From an uncultured Azospirillum sp. (GTDB lineage: Bacteria; Pseudomonadota; Alphaproteobacteria; Azospirillales; Azospirillaceae), in the NCBI RefSeq assembly GCF_946480385.1, contig NZ_CAMLJP010000093.1:1-25813 (forward strand): DNA of 25,813 bases, read 5' to 3'. Below are positions 23,948 through 25,813 of the stretch, piece after piece; the first letter of the stretch is position 1; the number at the start of each line of letters is the position of its first letter. The notes under the pieces were generated by a model. That model saw nothing but the letters and a program-made list of their open reading frames with translations, searched no databases and was not told where the DNA came from. A program made the translations under genes and the position numbers.

Positions 23948-23974
23948 ATGTTGCCGTCGGGGGTGGCAACATGG
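23948..23974. promoter_or_regulatory. Perfect 9+9 dyad, probable operator
   Basis: CATGTTGCC (23948-23956) and GGCAACATG (23966-23974) are exact reverse complements around nine bases. The dyad is 92 bases before the DUF1127 start and about 200 before the HAD start, just upstream of the possible -10 boxes of the DUF1127 gene. This geometry suits a dimeric regulator, but the DNA could also form a hairpin. Confidence 0.5.
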
Positions 23975-24005
23975 CTCGAAGAAGCATAATTATATTTCCA
24001 CACAA

Positions 24006-24037
24006 GGAGGACGTGATCGCCGACCGGCGGACCCTCC
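24006..24037 (+). promoter_or_regulatory. 5' leader hairpin that pairs an AGGAGG-like sequence
   Basis: GGAGG (24006-24010) can pair with CCTCC (24033-24037), and CGCC (24018-24021) with GGCG (24026-24029) inside it. The strong purine sequence AAGGAGG at 24004-24010 has no suitable start codon at normal distance (GTG two bases later is too close). The real start of the DUF1127 gene uses AGGA at 24053-24056. The hairpin may shape the mRNA 5' end. Confidence 0.35.
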
Positions 24038-24065
24038 ATAACAAGACATCTCAGGAATCTCCATC

Positions 24066-24278
24066 ATGGCAACCCTTCTGCATTCGGCCGAGACCGGCCA
24101 CAGCACTTCCACCTTCTCCCATGTCGTCGAAGTCGCGTCGAACCTGCTGGGCCTGTGGCGCCAGCGCATCGTGACCCGCCGCGAGCTGGGCTATCTGGAT
24201 GATCGTATGCTCCAGGACATCGGCTTCAGCCGCCTGGATGCCGAGCGCGAGATGTCGAAGCCGTTCTGGCGCGAATGA
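24066..24278 (+). CDS. DUF1127 (YjiS-like) small protein
   Basis: The 70-residue protein carries the DUF1127 domain (PF06568) at about residues 28-67: LGLWRQRIVTRRELGYLDDRMLQDIGFSRLDAEREMSKPFW in pattern (quoted as RRELGYLDDRMLQDIG and SRLDAEREMSKPFW). This domain is frequent in alphaproteobacteria; some members are known to bind RNA or to take part in stress or phosphate responses, but no role can be assigned here. It is monocistronic, followed by a strong terminator. AGGA nine bases before the ATG is the ribosome binding site. Its upstream region holds a dyad and a leader hairpin. Confidence 0.88.
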   Translation: MATLLHSAETGHSTSTFSHVVEVASNLLGLWRQRIVTRRELGYLDDRMLQDIGFSRLDAEREMSKPFWRE

Positions 24279-24307
24279 GCGCCTGCACGCCGGTTGGCGA
24301 ACGCACC

Positions 24308-24346
24308 GAAAAAGGCCGCTTCCGTTGATCGGAGGCGGCCTTTTTC
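24308..24346 (+). terminator. Strong intrinsic terminator behind DUF1127 gene
   Basis: The 12-base arms 24308-24319 (GAAAAAGGCCGC) and 24335-24346 (GCGGCCTTTTTC) pair perfectly and continue inward for five pairs to the loop TTGAT; TTTTT lies in the 3' arm. It begins 29 bases after the stop. Confidence 0.9.
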
Positions 24347-24408
24347 TTTGTCCGGCGTTTGATGTGCTCAGAAGTTGGGCTGCATAGAAAAGAGGCGGCC
24401 GGAAAAAG

Positions 24409-24446
24409 AAAAGCCCGCCGCCGGTGGAACCGGCAGGCGGGCTTTT
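24409..24446. terminator. Bidirectional terminator behind the decarboxylase gene
   Basis: The arms 24409-24419 (AAAAGCCCGCC) and 24436-24446 (GGCGGGCTTTT) pair perfectly, with an inner GCCGG/CCGGC stem around TGGAA and one bulged A. A-rich and T-rich flanks on either side let it act in both directions. On the - strand it lies 46 bases behind the decarboxylase stop; on the + strand it backs up the previous terminator. Confidence 0.88.
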
Positions 24447-24492
24447 TCTTGGGCCGTGTCCGGGAAGGGCGGGGTGCCGCCCTGCCGCCTCC

Positions 24493-25629
24493 TCAGATGC
24501 AGTAGTGGTGCAGCGGCGCGAAGCCGTTGAAGCAGACGGCCGAGTAGGTCGTGGTGTAGGCGCCGGTGGCGTGGATGCGCACGCGGTCGCCGGCCTTCAG
24601 ACCCATCGGCATCTTGTAGTCGGCACGCTCGTACAGCACGTCGGCGCTGTCGCAGGTCGGGCCGGCGAGGATCACCGCCTCGCGGTCGTCTTCCTGCTCA
24701 TCGCCCAGCACCTCGATCGGGTACTGGATCGCTTCGTCCATCGTCTCGGCCAGACCGCCGAACTTGCCGATGTCCAGATAGACCCAGCGCTTGGGGTCCT
24801 CGGCCGACTTGCGCGACACCAGGACCACTTCGCTCTCGATGATACCGGCGCTGCCGACCATGCCGCGGCCCGGCTCGACGATGGTCTCCGGCAGGTGGTT
24901 GCCGAAATGGGTGCGCAGCGAGTCGAAGATCGCCTGGCCGTAGGCGGTGCATTCCGGCACGTCGGTGCGGTAGCGGGTGGGGAAGCCGCCGCCCAGATTG
25001 ATCATGCCCAGGTCGACGCCCAGCACCTCAAGCTCGCGGAACAGCTGCGCCACCTGGAAGATGGCGTGGTCCCACTGCATCAGGTCCTTCTGCTGCGAGC
25101 CGACATGGAAGGACACGCCATAGGGCTGCACGTCCATGTCGCGGGCCTTCAGCAGCAGGTCGCGAGCCATCGGCAGATCGCAGCCGAACTTGCGCGACAG
25201 CGGCCATTCGGCGCCCTCGCCCGAGGTCAGGATGCGGCAGAAGACGCGGGCACCGGGGGCGGCGCGCTCGATCTTCTCCAGTTCCGGCTCGCTGTCGAAG
25301 GCGAACAGGCGCACGCCCAGCTCGTAGGCGCGGCGGATGTCGCTTTCCTTCTTGATCGTGTTGCCGAAGGAGATGCGCTCCGGGGTCGCGCCGGCGGCCA
25401 GCGCCATCTGGATTTCCGGGACCGAGGCGCAATCGAAGGCCGAGCCGAGACGGGCCAGCAGGCTGAGGATTTCCGCGGCCGGGTTCGCCTTCACCGCATA
25501 GAAGATGCGGGCGTCGGGCAGGGCGTCGTGCAGATCGTTGTAGTTCTGCTCGACCACGTCCAGATCGATGACGAGGCAAGGGGTCTGCGGGCGCTGCTCT
25601 TCGAAAAAGCGCGCAATCTTCTGGGTCAT
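24493..25629 (-). CDS. Ornithine/lysine decarboxylase, fold-III PLP type
   Basis: The 378-residue enzyme belongs to the alanine-racemase-fold decarboxylases that make putrescine from ornithine or cadaverine from lysine; alphaproteobacterial members often take both. Seen are the PLP lysine Lys47 in FYAVKANP, the FHVGSQQ motif, INLGGGFPTRY, EPGRGMVG, and Cys326 in GPTCDSADVL, the catalytic cysteine supplied across the dimer. Tyr358 near the end fits the PLP site. Length and motifs fit bacterial ODC rather than diaminopimelate decarboxylase. The ATG ending at 25629 has AGGAG seven bases upstream; an in-frame TTG at 25710 is not supported. Substrate choice cannot be read from sequence with certainty. 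Confidence 0.92.
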   Translation of the reverse strand: MTQKIARFFEEQRPQTPCLVIDLDVVEQNYNDLHDALPDARIFYAVKANPAAEILSLLARLGSAFDCASVPEIQMALAAGATPERISFGNTIKKESDIRRAYELGVRLFAFDSEPELEKIERAAPGARVFCRILTSGEGAEWPLSRKFGCDLPMARDLLLKARDMDVQPYGVSFHVGSQQKDLMQWDHAIFQVAQLFRELEVLGVDLGMINLGGGFPTRYRTDVPECTAYGQAIFDSLRTHFGNHLPETIVEPGRGMVGSAGIIESEVVLVSRKSAEDPKRWVYLDIGKFGGLAETMDEAIQYPIEVLGDEQEDDREAVILAGPTCDSADVLYERADYKMPMGLKAGDRVRIHATGAYTTTYSAVCFNGFAPLHHYCI

Positions 25630-25701
25630 CTCAGTCTCCTGGGACGCAAGATGATGGAACGGAAAGGGTGAAGTCGGGGGGACGGAGCGGCCGAGCGGGC
25701 C

Positions 25702-25725
25702 GATCAGCAACTGAAAAAGCTGATC
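25702..25725 (-). promoter_or_regulatory. Hairpin in the decarboxylase leader
   Basis: GATCAGC (25702-25708) and GCTGATC (25719-25725) pair over seven bases around a ten-base loop, 73 bases before the start codon. On the - strand the loop reads TTTTTCAGTT. It may be part of a leader RNA; a leader family (speF, Rfam) is known upstream of alphaproteobacterial ornithine decarboxylases, but I cannot confirm a match by eye. Confidence 0.35.
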
Positions 25726-25759
25726 AGGCGCTCAAGCCGCCAATACTGGATTGCCCCGT

Positions 25760-25776
25760 ACAGAACCCTGTTCTGT
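25760..25776. promoter_or_regulatory. 17-bp palindrome upstream of the decarboxylase gene
   Basis: ACAGAAC (25760-25766), CCT, GTTCTGT (25770-25776) form a perfect palindrome with seven-base arms, 131 bases before the decarboxylase start. This is typical operator geometry for a dimeric repressor. The GAAC/GTTC core recalls LexA boxes, but the three-base spacing does not fit the known LexA patterns. Confidence 0.45.
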
Positions 25777-25813
25777 CCGTATGGTCCAGGAGCAGCAGAT
25801 TTCGGAGACGGGT

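Larger units (their letters stand above)
23753..24065. other. 313-base divergent regulatory region (HAD / DUF1127)
   Basis: I see no supported gene here. It holds a 9-bp direct repeat CCGTAAGTA (23782-23790 and 23869-23877), the 9+9 dyad at 23948-23974, an A/T-rich stretch with possible -10 boxes for the + strand (CATAAT 23986-23991, TATATT 23992-23997), and a hairpin at 24006-24037. The local A/T content is higher than in the surrounding genes, as expected for promoters in both directions. Confidence 0.6.

Noticed and set aside
23884..24174. 96-codon frame that overlaps the DUF1127 gene, or a GTG start at 24013 in it
   Set aside because: The AAGGAGG is only two bases before that GTG, the product has no pattern, and the overlapping frame is a clear DUF1127 protein.
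24424..25671. 415-codon + strand frame opposite the decarboxylase
   Set aside because: Antisense shadow; starts inside a terminator and lacks domain patterns.
25760..25776. LexA (SOS) box before the decarboxylase
   Set aside because: The arms contain GAAC and GTTC, but spacing is three bases; alphaproteobacterial LexA sites use direct GTTC-N7-GTTC and Gram-positive ones GAAC-N4-GTTC.

Overview
The window is GC-rich, gene-dense DNA from an alphaproteobacterium, most likely a member of the Rhodospirillales close to Azospirillum. The evidence is the sequence character of the ribosomal proteins, adk directly behind secY, a DUF1127 protein, a soluble multi-PAS histidine kinase, an N-formylglutamate amidohydrolase and a fold-III ornithine/lysine decarboxylase. 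The family assignment is inference from reading the proteins; the genus is not proven. I see no mobile element, CRISPR array, tRNA or rRNA.

Positions 1-12132 hold the end of tuf followed by a complete S10-spc ribosomal protein cluster on the + strand: rpsJ, rplC, rplD, rplW, rplB, rpsS, rplV, rpsC, rplP, rpmC, rpsQ, rplN, rplX, rplE, rpsN, rpsH, rplF, rplR, rpsE, rpmD, rplO, secY, adk. Genes are spaced by a few bases or overlap by 1-4 bases. Two breaks stand out. A 534-base gap between tuf and rpsJ carries a promoter, several hairpins and an intrinsic-terminator-like hairpin. A 123-base leader before secY carries two strong hairpins. After adk a bidirectional terminator closes the cluster, and rpsM-rpsK-rpoA-rplQ, which commonly follow adk in alphaproteobacteria, are absent.

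Positions 12200-14900 are on the - strand: a FadR-type GntR regulator with an operator-like dyad beside its start, an EamA/DMT-type transporter, and a cysteine-rich lipoprotein whose C-terminus looks like a small SH3/Tudor-type barrel. The lipoprotein is the least explained protein here.

Positions 15000-19411 on the + strand carry an N-formylglutamate amidohydrolase tightly linked to a YbdK-type carboxylate-amine ligase, then metY (O-acetylhomoserine sulfhydrylase) with a hairpin-bearing leader, and an alpha/beta hydrolase 10 bases behind it. Next come a soluble three-PAS hybrid-less histidine kinase with a perfect 13-bp inverted repeat just before its TTG start, queC (7-deazaguanine synthesis), and a 77-residue single-pass membrane protein behind a near-consensus promoter.

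The last part has a HAD phosphatase-cupin pair (- strand) divergent from a DUF1127 gene (+ strand). Their shared 313-base region holds a perfect 9+9 dyad. Two strong terminators follow, then an ornithine/lysine decarboxylase on the - strand with a 17-bp palindrome in its upstream region. The regulatory structures (tuf-rpsJ leader, secY leader, the dyads) and the cysteine-rich lipoprotein are the parts most worth following up.
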